Of a stretch of 38,887 bases of DNA, positions 38,798-38,887 are shown piece after piece (position 1 is the first letter of the stretch; every line of letters begins with the position of its first letter). The stretch comes from Candidatus Kuenenia stuttgartensis (GTDB lineage: Bacteria > Planctomycetota > UBA11346): assembly GCA_945876185.1 (NCBI GenBank), contig CAMCMZ010000033.1, forward strand, positions 1 to 38,887, in the 5' to 3' direction. Position numbers and translations under genes: made by a program. The notes under the pieces were generated by a model. It ran no database searches, was not told the DNA's origin, and saw only the letters and a list, made by a program, of their open reading frames with translations.

Positions 38798-38887
38798 ATA
38801 ATGAAGAGTTTGATCCTGGCTCAGAACGAACGCTGACGGCGGGGTTTAGGCATGCAAGTCGCGCGCGAAAGGGAAACCGAGTAGAGC
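38798..38887 (+). rRNA. 16S ribosomal RNA, 5' end only
   Basis: The universal opening GAAGAGTTTGATCCTGGCTC starts at 38803, followed by AACGAACGCTGACGGC and GGCATGCAAGTCG. The mature end is placed at about 38798 by analogy with the E. coli numbering. The gene runs off the window. The TTTAGGCATGCAAGTC variant differs from proteobacterial versions and fits the PVC group. Confidence 0.97.

Noticed and set aside
38797..38802. Perfect TATAAT just before 16S
   Set aside because: It overlaps the mature 16S 5' end, so transcription would start inside the gene, and no -35 is seen.

Overview
The window is GC-rich, densely packed bacterial chromosome. The best lineage hints are a short planctomycete-type c-type cytochrome (33344-33724), the start of a 16S rRNA gene whose 5' end reads like PVC-superphylum sequences (38798 to the window edge), and many dispersed palindromic repeats of the kind seen in Planctomycetota, Verrucomicrobiota and Lentisphaerota. 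I would call it a PVC bacterium, probably Planctomycetota-like; no species is claimed. Most genes are housekeeping genes in small operons or convergent pairs with very short gaps.

Layout. 1-1328: the end of a restriction-modification or defence locus, with the C-terminus of a YhcG/DUF1016 nuclease and a one-TRD HsdS. 1393-3939: a GH94-like glycoside phosphorylase. 3955-9670 (minus strand): an ECF sigma factor, a degenerate double-hotdog protein, purN, a GIY-YIG protein, a long coiled-coil protein, and an ECF sigma factor with its zinc-finger anti-sigma. The sigma gene is divergent from a secreted beta-propeller gene. 10859-14126: larC, a PrxQ/Bcp peroxiredoxin and a neutral-ceramidase-like protein. 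14373-19848: an unknown membrane-anchored protein, then der, plsY and a PHP phosphatase, the last three overlapping. 19912-24473: rplS (minus), a PpiD/SurA-like chaperone, purC and lgt. 24489-30323: a CNNM-CBS-EIIA fusion, the dprA/aroB operon, and divergent comEC. 30387-33926: a lipoprotein, a SixA-like phosphatase, a VKOR-DsbA fusion, a cytochrome c and a small membrane protein. 34253-38332: dacB (minus), recN and a STAS protein. 38333-38887: the rRNA operon leader and the 16S start.

The most unusual content is non-coding. (a) A REP-like family with head CCTGGGAGCGC and a variable hairpin occurs seven times; three copies lie in frame inside hsdS. (b) Two MITE-like elements about 100 bp long (28420-28519 and 35699-36009) sit in divergent intergenic regions, each bounded by its own direct repeat. 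The second is interrupted by a different 193-bp element with perfect 16-bp inverted termini and a 17-bp flanking duplication. (c) A convergent intergenic region (33927-34252) is almost entirely a string of perfect hairpins with unrelated stems but a common GC-TNC-GC style apex, plus five copies of a 10-bp tandem. (d) The rRNA leader holds two tandem copies of a promoter-plus-hairpin module, then a run of GNRA/UUCG-capped hairpins.

Functional links: comEC, dprA and recN point to DNA uptake and recombination; VKOR-DsbA next to a cytochrome c suggests periplasmic thiol handling; lgt, plsY and the lipoprotein reflect envelope biogenesis. All names come from reading motifs in translations; no database search was run.
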